Shown in pieces: positions 37,796 through 50,983 of a DNA stretch of 64,000 nucleotides. The position numbers and the translations under genes are program-made. A model generated the notes under the pieces. That model was not told the DNA's origin. It did not search any database and saw nothing but the letters and a program-made list of their open reading frames with translations. Every line of letters begins with the position of its first letter. Position 1 is the stretch's first letter. The DNA comes from Apostichopus japonicus. Lineage: Eukaryota > Echinodermata > Holothuroidea > Aspidochirotida > Stichopodidae. Where the stretch lies: positions 9,156,001 through 9,220,000 of the forward strand of contig NC_092566.1 of the NCBI RefSeq assembly GCF_037975245.1, read 5' to 3'.

Positions 37796-39687
37796 AACTG
37801 GAATAATGGATTGGTGAAACAATGTTTTATTTGATACAGTACAGTGAAGTAAGGGAGTTACATGAATAATAGTTAATGCAATGAATATGATTAAAATCTT
37901 TGTTTTACTTACGAAAATTATTCTCAAATACAGCAACATAAGAATTTGTATAAATGGATTATTAATAATGAATTTTATGATGCTGTGAAGGAAGAAAATT
38001 CATTAACAAATTTTAATTTGTATGCTGCATGTCATATACCTGTCCAGAAACTAAAAAGAAAAATTCAAACTCATAGAATGCACTGTACCTGGCTCCAAGC
38101 AATGACATATAAATCTAGTCCTCATTGTATCTACAGAAGTTGTTTGTCCAATTTTAATCGAAAGCCTTTCCTTTCATTGAAAATTTTGATCTTCAGTAAA
38201 AATATTCTTCTGTCTGTACATTTTATTGATGACAGTACTTCCTTCTCTTGGTGAGAAATTCCACCAGCTCTTGTTAACCTACAAGAAACCAAAACAACAT
38301 TTCAATCATATGTCAAAGTTTCACTGAAGTACATTCCATGTAAATATTTTTTTAAAGCCTCACATGATATTGACATTGTTGCAAAAGGTACAAATAAACA
38401 CATCATAATCAACGTTAAAAGGTGATGGTGTGTTAACACCTCAAGTCTTTGCTTCACAATCCTACCTACAATTCATTCCAGCCTGCCAGATGGCAGATTT
38501 ACAGTACATTTGGTTTTCAAAGACTACACATAAAGTCATTTCAATTCTGATAACATTCTATGATGGTGGAAGTAGCAAAGTAAAACAAAAGGTTTGGCAG
38601 TGGACTTGGTGGGAAGTGGAAAGCCTTTTTCTTACATTACTTTGTTAGCCGTTGCCTTAGATCGTTTACAGTTTTTGAAATTAAACAGCAAATTTTCATC
38701 ATCTTTGTTCGTGTTGAAACTTAGTACAGTAAATTTATATTATGTATAGTGTGTGTTGATCAGACTGAGAGGATATTAAAGGGAAGACTTTAGAAAACTA
38801 ACTTCAGGTCATAGGGATTTAAAATATATCTCACAGTCAATACTTACTGAATATTAAAGACAACTGGGGATGTTTGCAATATATGCTTGTGGGAGCTCCT
38901 TATTTCCATATAAGCCATTTCTCGCTGCATCCCATGGTCAGCATGAACCAGCAGCTCAAAGTTACTGTACAGTATTTTGATATCCTGTGTTGACCTTGAA
39001 ATTGCAGCCCTGTACTTCTTGCAATAAAGTGGAGCATATCTGCTGTGGTGTTCTCATTCTGCATTCATGCATTCCTCAAATTGTGCCAAATTTAAGCCAT
39101 CTTTTCTGACAAGAGAATGAACATAAATAAGTCCAGATAATTGTTTCATAAATTGCAGGTGGAAGTCTTGACAGTGCAGTTCCCTATTTGATGTCAATAC
39201 TTAGTGTTCATGTTGTCCAATATTCATGTCAGTTTAGTTAATTTAGCTATCACTTTTTTCATGGAAACCGCATATGCAACAATTGAGAAAAATGCCACAC
39301 TACTAAGTTTGAATATTGATCTATTATTTGGTATGTAAGTTGTACCCAGGAATTTAGCATGCAATCACTTCAAGGGATTGACTGAGTATTCATGCATGGT
39401 TCAATGCCTCATCCCGCATGCAGTTCATTTACTTAAAAATTGCATGCACCCTAGACTATGTATACCGGTACATTTAGTCCCTCAACGTATCATTTGGGGT
39501 TTAAGCTCAGAACTACTCGTGAACACAGACTTTGGCATTATGACTGAGTTCATTTTTAATGTTTGGTTTCAATGATGTTGAAACTTTCCACTCACGATGG
39601 CATATGTGTGCGCGTGTGCATTGGTAGGAGTACTGTGTTTGTGATCCTAGCTTGTTAACACAGTTTTTCATGACAGTAAGCTTTATT
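37796..39687. other. CpG-poor sequence, no gene recognised
   Basis: It starts with a decayed repeat of the preceding duplication, then continues as AT-rich single-copy-looking sequence. The frame at 37946-38254 (102 codons) has no recognisable domain. Confidence 0.55.
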
Positions 39688-40080
39688 GGAGGGCGTTGTG
39701 GTCAAGTGGTTAAGGCAGTGGACTTGTGATCTAAGGATTACAGGTTCGAGCCCTGGCCAGATCATTGCGTTGTGTCCTTGGGCAAGGCGCTTTATCTCCA
39801 TTGCCTCTCTTCACCCAGGTGTATAAATGGGGACCTGCGAGGTAACTTGTAAATATAGTTGCGTGCGCCGGTTTGTGGCTGCACCCTATGGGAAGTCCCC
39901 CAGGGGACACGTGGTTGTGGCGCACTGTGGTGCCCCAGGAGAGATTGATTGAATTGTGCACACTTTGGTGTGTGGGTGTGACAAGTTACCAATGACCAGG
40001 GGTTAATAATAATCAGCGCACTGAGACTTAAGTGTGTATTTGCGCTTTATAAGAACTGTGTATTATTATTATTATTATTG
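39688..40080 (+). mobile_element. Full-length tRNA-derived SINE
   Basis: The head GGAGGGCGTTGTGGTCAAGT carries an A-box-like TGGTCAAGTGG, and the B box is GGTTCGAGCCC. The body contains TTGTGTCCTTGGGCAAGGCG, GAGGTAACTTGTAAATA, CGGTTTGTGGCTGC and CCTATGGGAAGTCCCC. It ends GCGCTTTATAAGAAC with a (TTA)n tail at 40060-40080. It is the best-preserved copy of the family found in GBF1 intron 8. No clear target duplication was seen. Confidence 0.88.
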
Positions 40081-41989
40081 GACAGATCTCATAGTTGGTA
40101 CAGTATGTATGTATAGATGCATCACAAGTACAAGAAGCCTATTGCTTTTGGTGAAGGTCAAAGGAAATTTAGGTAAAATGGTCAAATTGTGAAAACTCAA
40201 TTTGAAGCATGGATAGATCTATTTATTGGTATGTCTAGGGCTAGGCCAGTGGTTGGGTCAACATGGCAAACTTATGAAAACCTTATTTAAACCATACATC
40301 TCAAAGCAGGGTACACTAGCTTGCAGAGATATATAATGTTTAGTATCATGTTATATCGCTACAGAAGGCTTTCAGTGGTCTTTTTAGATCCCCAACTGTC
40401 ACTTTGAAAATGTTGTTTATCACAGTTCTCAATAGTTTTTTGCTGTATATTATTAAGATACAATAAGTTGTTCATGCAGCCTACACATATACTGTACTGT
40501 ACAGTAGCATACATGTCAGATTGACAAGTTCATAAAATGAAACTTATTACATAATGGAAACCATGTGCAGTGCAGTTTGCATAATGGTGATCTATTTATA
40601 CACCCAACCAGCTAGTATCGGATCATAGCAACATGTTACCACATACATGTATGCATTTAAGTGTTTTGTCACACAGTACAGTGCTAACATCATACAAGGG
40701 AGTTTTATTTGTTCCATAACAACTCTGATCATAATAGCCTGTTCGTGCAGGGAGTTGTAATGGAACAACTCCCTGGTTTGTGCTATGGACATGAGAACTA
40801 TCTAGTGCCTGTTGAACATAAGTCTTGTGCATTTTCATGTTACTTACTAACACCAAATTACTGCACACAGATGGTCATTTTTAAAAGTATGAAAACTGAA
40901 TACAATCAAGAGTTTTTTTTTTTGGACATGATACCCAATATGAAACTGCTTTAGTTGCACATACTGTATGTATGCTGGTTTTTATCATGAATGATTTTTA
41001 TAGGAGCCATGAATTTTTTTTATTTTTATGAAGTAGGTCTGGATTCCCTTGGCATTATAACCTGATTGAAATTTAACCTCTGTGATTGCACTAATATGTG
41101 AGACCATTGATCAACCTAATTAATAGCTTTTAATGATGAAGACACTAATAACAATTTCATAACTCATTAGTGTGAACACAATGCAAGGTTCAATGACGTA
41201 CTGTTTATTTCCTTAAAATGCATAGCTGGTGGTTTTTCAACATACTATAATCCTTTCAAATATGTTACATTGAATCTTTACACTTTTCCATTGATATATC
41301 ACAGACTGTGTTTTTTTGTTATGGGACTCCGTAAAACTGGATCAAACCTAGCAATTTTTGGACAAGTAATTTGCTCTTTTCGCAAAAACTCCTAAGTGCT
41401 CAAGTGACTGTACAGTAGGTCACCCTGTGAAGGCATTGTGGGACTTTGAGGAATACTTTTGATCAAGCTATTACTTCAGCACTATTAACACTACCCTCAT
41501 CATAACGTTAATATCAAAATGCCTAAATTACTTAGCCATGATTGCGTTGTTATTCTAAAATGAATACTCAATTGTTAACCTTCAACCATGATTCATCCCA
41601 TACAGTAGGTGCAGGGGGAAAAAACTCATGTTACAAAAAATTGTTGTACACTGCTACACTGAGGCCCTGTGTGACTTAGTTCTCTGAATCAGAACCAATG
41701 ACACACCACTACTACTGTACGCACAGGGCTAAGTGATGCACACTAACACATATAGAGAATATTGTGGGGATGAATATTGTACTGAGACGGCAAACGTTTT
41801 CACATTTTTTACTTTTGTAACTCGTTTATGGAATCAATCAGGCCCTTTCTTTTACTGTAGTGTTCCGTTTGCTTGTGTATCTGTTTTTGTGGAGTTGTGA
41901 CTTTCTGACTGCCTTATTTTATGGCAGAGAGATTGAGACATACCCAAAGATTTATATTTCGTGAAATGGTTCAAAATTGCATCGCACGA
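40081..41989. other. CpG-poor sequence, no gene recognised
   Basis: This is AT-rich sequence with TACTGTACAGTA palindromes, for example near 40495. No coding exon or RNA gene was recognised. Confidence 0.55.
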
Positions 41990-42417
41990 ATGCAAGTTCT
42001 TTCATACCCCTAAATTGACACATCTGTCGATAAGCTTACTGTAGTGAAGGGCCTAAGTAAACATCCATTATTTTTGGATGCTGTTTGCTATGCTCTGAGC
42101 CTCTAACCTCAGAAAGGTCAGGTCCCAGAGATTAGTGGTATTATATTGAGGTAATTTTGGTTATTTTTAGGGAGTAAGATTTCCAAATGCCCCAACACAT
42201 GCACAAACACAATTTGATCAGCATATACCTGAAATGGATTCAAACTCATGAAATATTTAACTCTGCTTGGCTGCAAAAAGTTATGGTTGCCTGCTGTATA
42301 GTTGCTAGTACTAGCTACAGTACAGTAGTAGTAGGCTAGTATAGTAATAGTAGTATGCTACTAGTAGGCCTAGTAATATTTGGAGGTGCGTCAATTATTA
42401 AGCCTTTACTTTAAAAG
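41990..42417. mobile_element. Partial second copy of the GACGCAC MITE
   Basis: From TGCAAGTTCTTTCATACCCC to GTGCGTCAATTATTAAGCC it matches 25512-25915 in the same orientation with moderate divergence. A CTAGTA-rich expansion sits at 42300-42375. The left end is missing or too diverged to identify. Confidence 0.8.
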
Positions 42418-43278
42418 ATCTGGAAGATCACCAGGCTGCAAAATGTGTAGGTTGACCAGTCTGTTACAAGTATATACTTTAATTTATATATCACATTTTA
42501 TATTCTGAGTATCAGCAATGACAGTAGCAGGCAGCTGTGATTTACCATAGCCAGTAATACTGATAGGTCCAATTTAGGGCTAACGTTAGGCCTAGGCTAG
42601 TCTACTCTAACTCTAACCATGGTCTTACTTTATTTGTGTTCAGCATGAAGGTATTTACTCTAAATGTTATTAATATATCCGGAACACTTTTAAGGAATTT
42701 ACTTACAATGCATATACTCCACCAAAGTTCCAAAAGCCAACTTCAAATGGGCAACGTTTACGGTAACCTGCGGCACTTTCCTTTGTAGACTACATGGCTA
42801 GGCCCACATAGAGTAACGTTGAATGTAGGCTATTGGGAGAGCAACGATACGATCCGATCGACTGCCCTACCACCGAACACAGAAAGAACTGCTTATGAAT
42901 GGGGGCGTTGTTTCGTTACGTGTAAATTTGCCAGTTAAAATAGAAACTCTTATTTTCTTAAATATCCCAAATTAATGGAAGAAAAAGTACAAACACGAAG
43001 ATTTCAGTGTAATTAGAGGAACCTGTAAGTTTCGGAACTATATATAGCCGCATTTGGTCAAAATCGAGGTGTAAAGTTGGGATCAACATATATACCATGT
43101 TCGTAATTCTGTTATATACCCTTCGGAATTACCTCCACTTTTGAGGGGAAATTTTACCCTTTAAATGAACGATTTTTTTTTTGTAACTTCGGAATTGAAA
43201 AGTTTATGAGATTTTCTCTTAACTCGAAATAATCATTTCTCAAAGGAAGTGAAATTGATTGGACAAGAAGACCCTAGA
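42418..43278. other. CpG-rich right margin of the 19-kb block
   Basis: CpGs become frequent again from about 42590. Palindromic TAGGCCTAGGC words echo similar words at 25040-25090 near the other end. No gene was recognised. Confidence 0.5.
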
Positions 43279-43364
43279 CTTAGGTTTACCTGGTGTCAGG
43301 TAAACCTATCCCCGAGGTAAACCTAAGTCCCAGCTACCATGCATTGAAGTAAACAAAAATACCA

Positions 43365-43370
<6 letters not shown>
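43279..43370 (-). repeat. Right terminal inverted sequence
   Basis: It contains CTTAGGTTTACC at 43279-43290 and GGTAAACCTAAG at 43316-43327, then GAAGTAAACAAAAATACCAA at 43346-43365 directly before the (TA)n tract. The order of motifs mirrors the left end. Spacing between the two inner motifs is about 25 bp here against about 140 bp at the left. Confidence 0.7.
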
Positions 43371-43406
<36 letters not shown>

Positions 43407-43410
43407 ATAT
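43369..43410. repeat. (TA)n tract
   Basis: TA dinucleotides with GTATG interruptions directly abut the right end of the 19-kb block. Confidence 0.95.
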
Positions 43411-44479
43411 AAATATGCAGATATATTTACACTCTATGGCAATGGTTCTCAACGCATTTTTCTTCTAGAGCTATAGAGAAGAACGTGACGTTGAGCAAAT
43501 GGCCAATTAGAATAATCAATCTCCCTACTTGAGCAATGCGCAGGGTGTTGATGCATTAAAATTCAAGGGTCCGAATACATACCGTGCTGATTAGTGCAAG
43601 CTTGTGAGCCGATAACTTTTTCGGGGACCGGATATTTTTTTGGGTGTTACAGTTCGTCCGGGACACCTATTAAAAATCCCTAAACTGTGTTATATGGGTA
43701 AGCGCTACAGTACATATATGGCTAGGGTGATGTTTTTAATTGGCAGTTGGCACACCCCCTATTCATATCTTTTGTGTTTTACAAAAAGAAGAGGGCGTAT
43801 TGGTAGCGGGAGGATCAAATCTCGCCAATGGTAAAAAATACATAATATCCGCTAAATTGAACCCCCTTTTTCGACAGTGACGGCGAGGAGGTTTGGGGGG
43901 GGGGTGAGAGGCATGGTCAATTGGTTGACTCTATATACAACGCTTAGGGGTGAGAGAGGTGTGAAGAAACTCACGAAGCAAAACAGACCTCGACTTTCTT
44001 TCTTTTCAGTGACAGGTTCGACTTTCAAGAGAATGAAAGTTTCCGTTTACCTCCAGTACGATGACAGTTATTAATCCATTTGTGGGGGTTCCCTCTCTCT
44101 TTTGTTTAATATTATTTATGGCTACCCTATATGTCTATACCATCCGTCAAGACCTGTCGATTGAAAAATATGATTTCAAATTGAATTTTCTACAAAAGAA
44201 AAGACGAAAAAAAAACAAGTGCAAGGTAACTAGAGATTAACTCATTTTCATCGGTAGATTTAGCTCGCCCCTTGATCATTTCTTACTTGTAATATTCATC
44301 AACGGACAGCGGGACTGAACGTGGGGAACCACAGGTAACAATCTCTTTACAAAAAGAAGGGAAACTACTGCTTTAGTCTTATCATTTAACTCTGTTATAC
44401 AGCCAGAGATATGGGTTAGTAACAATCTTGATAAAGTGAAAGGTGAATGTCAGGTGAGATACGTAAGAAGAAGAAGAAA
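43411..44479. other. Intergenic, no gene recognised
   Basis: This is CpG-containing single-copy-looking sequence. No coding exon, RNA gene or bounded element was recognised. Confidence 0.6.
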
Positions 44480-44672
<193 letters not shown>

Positions 44673-47533
44673 AGGCGGTAGCGAAAATCTAAATGGTGAG
44701 AGAAACAGGGGGGGGGGTCGTGGGCACTGGTTGGTATGCCTGATACCCACCCCCCTCCCTCGGCATATTTATTTATTTAAATATCAAACCTTTCTCATCT
44801 TCCAGGTATGGTCAAACAACTTATCAAGTTTTTCTTGTCTATATTTCATTCAAATTCTCTACAAATTTCAAACTTATTATTACAAATTCGGTCAGTCACC
44901 TCAGTTCATAGGTTTGTCTAGATAAGAAAAAAAGGTTAGAGAGAGAAGAGGTTCCTTCCCTGAAAAGGCTTTAGCCACAAGGGTGACCGCCGTAGCTCAC
45001 CGTGGCTTACCGGCTGTCATTCAGTGGATCAGTGCTTAGCAGGGAGTGTACCAGAGGAGGGTGGGTTAACCAGGGAGGTATTAAGGTGAGTGTATACCTT
45101 TCAGTTAATATACTATACACGTTCCCATTACAATCCTCCATTGTTTATGTCAAGGCCTTAAATTGTTGAACGGAATATAGTTCATTCGTCGTCTGCTGTA
45201 AATATGGAACAGATGTTATAAGAAATAAGAAAAAAATGTTCGAATTAACATTTCCTTTCTTTCTTTCTTGCTTTCTGTCTTGCTTTCTTGATTTCATTCT
45301 TTCAATACCCCCTGCCCCGATCTGGTCGTTTAACCGTCCCTTGAGTAAGCAGCTCCCCCCCCCCCCCCCACCCACTATCTCGCACAAACCCGTGTTGTAC
45401 TTTACAGCAATTCCAACTGTATAAGAGCTGCAACCCGGAAATAGTCTCTCTGACCCTTCCCCTCGACTTAATCTATGTCGTTCCTAATGTTGCCATCTTC
45501 TACACCCTTTATAAATTGGTTCTAACCTCTCCCTGGAGAATGAAGCAATTTCTACAGCTAATATCAATACCGCAAACAATGCGATGACGTAACAAGTTTG
45601 TAAAACAATAACAAGCAGTAACCAGGCAATAGTACAACCTGTGTTCCTGCTGACGTACCTTAATTGAGTATATATATCTCCGATGAATCTGCTTCCAAAA
45701 ACATATAGGGTTTTCTAAGTCAATCCTTTAACTTTGATATAATTTAAGTATTCCCTTAGTACCTCCTTAAAGCAATTGCCAAAAGCCATTACTTTGCAGA
45801 TTTTGAACGTCGTTTTTGCGTCAAAATGACGTTGTTGTTGTTAGATTAGCAAAATATTCTGCATCCGCCAACGGAGGTAACTTTGAGGTAACTTTTAAAT
45901 GTTCTGGTAGGTCAAATGTTGCCCTCTTATTGAATGTTATAAGGTTTCTCTCATTTATGTTAAACTTGACTCCATCGAAAGGTTATTCCTGCTGAAATCC
46001 ATGGTGAATATATCGTCTACGTGGTTATGGAGCACAAAAATGTACATTTTTTTCATGGGGGGGACGCTTAATTCCCCAGGAATAAATCAAGGGGTTGAAG
46101 CCCCCACCCCTCCCCTCCCCCCCCCACTATCAAGCAGAATATAAAAAGAATCCTAGTTTACAGAACATAAATATATAACATTTATATACAGTACAACATT
46201 TCTTTTCAAAAGTTGCAAACTATAGGGTAGAACACCATTTTATATCCATGCACCCTCAGTTTTATCCAAAATTATTTATCAAGGCCCCAAAAGTGGTAGT
46301 TGCGCCCTGATTGTGAAAACTGCATACTTGTGTTGGGGTTGTAATGGCACTGAGCATTTGACTTATATTACATGATATTTAAATGAGTTGCCCAAGATAT
46401 TATCACAAGCAATTACCCTGGACATTTTGTAGTTGGTGAAATGAAACAAATATCCCTCAACAAACATGGAGTTTTTTCCTCTTTTTTTTTCCTTTCTGGT
46501 TGCATCTTTACATTGAGCATTGCTTATGCAGTAATCCCTCCCGTTTGTATCTTACTTTACGCCTATACACCCAACAATTTGAAAATGGACAACTTCCCAT
46601 ATAGCCCCCACCCGCCCCCCCGTATACCATATGTCACGCCTGCGCACAACACAATAGTTTTGCCATAAGTCCCCCTACCACAACCCCACCTTCTTCTCTC
46701 CCTCGGGCATTCTACACCCCTTCATACACACAAAAAAAGCTTGCAAATGGCCTTTTGCAATTTTTTGTTGTTGCATATAGCCTTGCATGGGAATCTACCA
46801 TCCAAGTTATACAGCATCCGATTGTTTGCGTTTAAACAACGTTCTACTTGCAACTGGATGTTATCATTGATATACCCAATTAACTGGTGCAGCGTTCCGA
46901 GTCAATGGGTCAGATAATTCTTTTCGCCGAAAAATTTGCAATCAGTTTGCAATATTACCCTGTTATGATTTGACGACAGGATCTCCCCGCCCATATTTTA
47001 TATGCAAATTAGATATATGTTATGTATACATATATAAATATGTATATATGTATATATATGTATACATAACATCTATATTTGTTATAAGAGTAGTAAGAGA
47101 AATTCCCCGTCGGTTAAATATTTCTTAGGTCAAGGTGATGCAGATAAACTAAAATTTGAGGGGAAGGGGTGTGGTGGGGTCAGGTTGAGGTAAGGTTTCG
47201 GAGGGTGTGAGTGCGGATAACGTGAACTATCGCAACTGAAGATGTTATGGACATATTATTTCATCAGGTGCTTTAAGTATAAATAAATTTCCCTATGTAT
47301 ATTCGTATTGCGTTACATTCGAGTATGAAGTGCTACTTTGCAACGTTTTCTATACTTTTTTTTTGCGTTAAGAGTCATCCTGAACATAAACCGTATAATA
47401 TTCAAATGAGACTTGTGTATGATAAGTCCATATTCGGTATTCTGGCAAAGTTTTTCTGTATTCCGTGTACTCACCTTCTGATATATATACTCACCTATGT
47501 ACTCATATATATACTCACTATATGTACTCACCT
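44673..47533. other. Intergenic with one AT-rich palindrome
   Basis: There is a (TTTC)-rich tract at 45255-45300, and C-runs at 45354-45372 and 46115-46130. A perfect 20-bp inverted repeat separated by 16 bp lies at 47017-47036 and 47053-47072, with arm ATGTTATGTATACATATATA. No coding exon was recognised. Confidence 0.65.
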
Positions 47534-47544
47534 TATATATATAT

Positions 47545-47602
<58 letters not shown>

Positions 47603-47722
47603 GAAAACGTAATGAGAAGGAAAATCCAGAACAGTGAAAAAACTTCCAGCCTCCACCGGGATTCGAACCCGGGCCTCCCGCTTTGTACGCGGACATTCTA
47701 ACCAACTAGGCCATGGACGCTG
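47534..47722 (-). mobile_element. SINE with tRNA-like head and (TA)n tail
   Basis: On the minus strand a 72-nt tRNA-like head (47720 down to 47649) starts GCGTCCATGGCCTAGTTGG. It has A-box TGGCCTAGTTGG and B-box GGTTCGAATCC. Its T arm pairs perfectly (CCGGG/CCCGG), its anticodon stem pairs with a 7-nt loop GTACAAA, and its acceptor stem has one mismatch. The D arm is poor. The body GGAAGTTTTTTCACTGTTCT and ACGTTTTCATTTATATA follows into a (TA)n tail. The tail argues for a SINE rather than a tRNA gene. Confidence 0.75.
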
Positions 47723-47880
47723 ATTGTATGTCCAGAGGTTCGAAACCGGTAAGGAAGTTCTTAATTTCACTGTAGGCGTTTGACACCTGTATCGAACAAT
47801 ACTAGTTCTGTTTTTGGTGACATATTTTGCCTTACTCTAGAGATCAAACATGATGCTTACCAACTCGAAAATCATTTGTG

Positions 47881-47892
47881 ATATTTATATAA

Positions 47893-47956
<64 letters not shown>

Positions 47957-47970
47957 TATATATATATATG

Positions 47971-48047
<77 letters not shown>

Positions 48048-48058
48048 AATTTATATAA
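47881..48058. repeat. (TA)n microsatellite
   Basis: TA dinucleotides with periodic TAAATTATATA interruptions. Confidence 0.97.
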
Positions 48059-50983
48059 ATATTTATATACATGCTACCCAGTGTGTATGTGTATCTTATA
48101 TATGTACAAACGATTGAACAAAGGCTATATACCCTATACAACTGCTGTATATAGTATATATACATATATACACACAACTCGGTATACCGTTATAGGCTAA
48201 CGATGTATAAAGACTCACATATTGTTCTTGAGGAATAACAATGACATGCTGCTATTGTACTATTTAGTATCCTTGGACCATCATTATCAACCGATTTGCA
48301 AGCCATAAGAGGTCCTCATGTCCTCCCTTCAAAAAACCAAACAAAAAAAATGACCCCTTTATGACAAAAAAGAAAGAAAAGAAAACACAAGCCGGGGATT
48401 ATCGGAGACTAGTCCAGTCAAATAAATTCCATAACTTTGATTACTATCAAAGAGACAAGAAGACAACAGCAAATCAATTAATTAACTTCAAAATGTCCTT
48501 GAACTGTTCATTTTTGTGAATTCTTTGGTTGTAGGGGTGAGTGGTGCCTTTTGATAACTTCAGGTTAACATCTTTTTTACTCGACGTGATGGATACACTT
48601 TTACAATGAGCTTTCATACACACTCCCCGGTTCTATACCTACTTTTTTTCTTCTTTTTTTAATTCTAAGGTATCTAATACGACAGAAGAAGAAGAAAAAA
48701 ACTACCAAATGGATTAAAGTCACATAGCAAAATAATGAAGGAAAAAGAAAAAAAACTTCTCAATGTTATTTATTGTGAAGACCTTTTTCACTTTATCGAG
48801 TAGTTCTTTTCAATCTGTATTGATTGGTCGCTAACTTTTACGCGCCACTACGTCCGTTAGTTCAGTTTGAGTTGTTCTTTTGTTGAGGGACCTAGATGAG
48901 CTCCCTATACGATTAGTGTTGTAACCGATGCAGCTATTGTGTACAAGGGGGTGACCTCTTTCGCACTCAAGGTGAAAAGTTTGTCAAAAGTATTCTCTTC
49001 GTCTTCTTCTTCTTCTTTTTCTTTTTTTGGGGGTCTTTTAATGGGACAGTCAGATATCATGACTAGCCTAAACGTCATCATTTAAAGGAAAGAGAAAAAG
49101 TCTATAAGCCGATAATACGAATTGGAATTTGGAATTCACACAACCTAGAGAGTGCATGGACGACTTCTACTGTACTGTTAAATAGCCTATGTATGTATAT
49201 ACGCACAGTGATCTATACATATGGGCCGTAACATCAAAGTGAATATTTAATTAACGCCAACTTAAATATATTTATACGGCACACAGGACGATTCCTTTTT
49301 CTTCTTACGTTCATTTATAGACAAGACCAAGACTGTATCGGAGACTTACTGTAAGTCATTTTTCCTTTTGTTTTTATCGTTTTCTATATCAAGCGTTGGC
49401 CTACTTTATACCAATAAAGACCAAATATATGTTTTGAAAGGAGAGAAAGGCTATTCACATATATATCTATACATGTTTAACAAAGTCGGTTTATGGGAAC
49501 AAATGTGTCCCTGTATACCTGTCATTCTAAAAGTTGTATCACTGTAACGTATTGCTTTCTTCAGTGTGTGGATGCGACTGTGTGAGCAGTCTATATGTGA
49601 AGGTGTGCGTGTGTATATGTACGGTCTTTCTCGTTGTATTCGCCGTTTTACTCATCGCGAATTATTACAGCTAGAACCTGTCCGGCTGCAAGGAGCCATT
49701 TTTTCTTTGCCACATAGAGGAGCATACAGTGTTATTATTTATATAAAAATGATGACTGGAAAATATTGTAATTAAACTAGGAACATATGCACGTCTATCG
49801 ATGAATCCCTTTGTTCACAGTAAAGTTTAGACTTGCTGCAAGTTCACTACTTCGTGTTAAAACTTGAAAAATGTCGCAAGGAACGATGCCCGCACGTAAT
49901 TCATTTGAGTAGCCCATTTTATAATTATTATCCTAGCAATAAACACAACTTCTTCATTTCATTGTATATTTTACCATGATTATACCCATCGTATATAGTG
50001 CATTGGGCCCAATGTGTAGAATGATATATATATATATATATATATATAAATAGTATTAATAATTCATGAGAATAATTTAAAAGTCAAGCATGTTACATTG
50101 TCATGGGATTAAGATCGGACAAAAGAAATCACCATGAATAGATTATATAGGGGCTTAGGTTGGCTGGTGCCTTTTAAGACAAATGTTTTGACCAACTCAT
50201 GGGCACATATATCCATTAAGCACATTTGGTATGTAATTGTGATCCGATAGGAGTACAATTTCACTTAGATTGCTTGACCGTTATATATAGGTGTCCTACA
50301 GATCACTGATTTGCGCATGTGGTGAGGGAGGGGGTGGTGGGGGGGGTGAGGAGGATGACCTTGAACGTCAGTCGTGGGAAAGTAGTTCAGTCTGTGGATT
50401 TGTATTTAACAATTCATGAATATTGATTATCATAATCTTGCGTTTAAAGTTAATTATTAGACCTAATATATATCCCTATAAATATGCCTTAAATGCATCA
50501 TTTGACGTCTATAGTTCTAATATATTTTTTTTCTTCTGGGAGAATACTACCATACCACCGAATGTAGGAGTTGCCTTCCAAGGCCCCAGGGCCACAGTCC
50601 TTCATTGTAAACTCTTTAAATAATTCATTAAGGGTCAGCAGCATGCATGATTGTTTGGCCGATTTTTCTTTCGCGGGCCGGATTGAAATCTGCCTATCGA
50701 ACACCCCTGGTCTATGGCAGAACTATTGGACGAACAAGTCTATTTATAGTCGCTTCTTTTAGCTGCCGCAGTTGAATGTCTCGACTGGTAGAAAAGGACA
50801 AACACACTTTGCAAATCAACACACTGTAGCTGCGAAGGAAACATATACCGTGAATTTCATTCGTATAGTGAATTTATTTGGAACGCCCAAAATGTATAAA
50901 ATAATATGATCGTCTGTTGAAAGATACGCCAATGTTCACTGCCAGATGTCTTCGTAATTGGATCTGATATGTGGTTTTTACAC
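48059..50983. other. Intergenic, no gene recognised
   Basis: The stretch has T-rich and GAA/CTT-rich patches (48640-48760, 48995-49030) and a short (TA)n at 50025-50048. There is no recognisable coding exon or RNA gene. Confidence 0.6.

Noticed and set aside
47649-47720. Functional tRNA gene
   Set aside because: The D arm is weak, the implied anticodon ACA is atypical, and the sequence continues into a SINE-type body with a (TA)n tail.
49566-49775. Cys- and Arg-containing open frame as an exon
   Set aside because: No acceptor or donor is in register and no recognisable domain is present. Its composition is what CpG-containing intergenic DNA would give.
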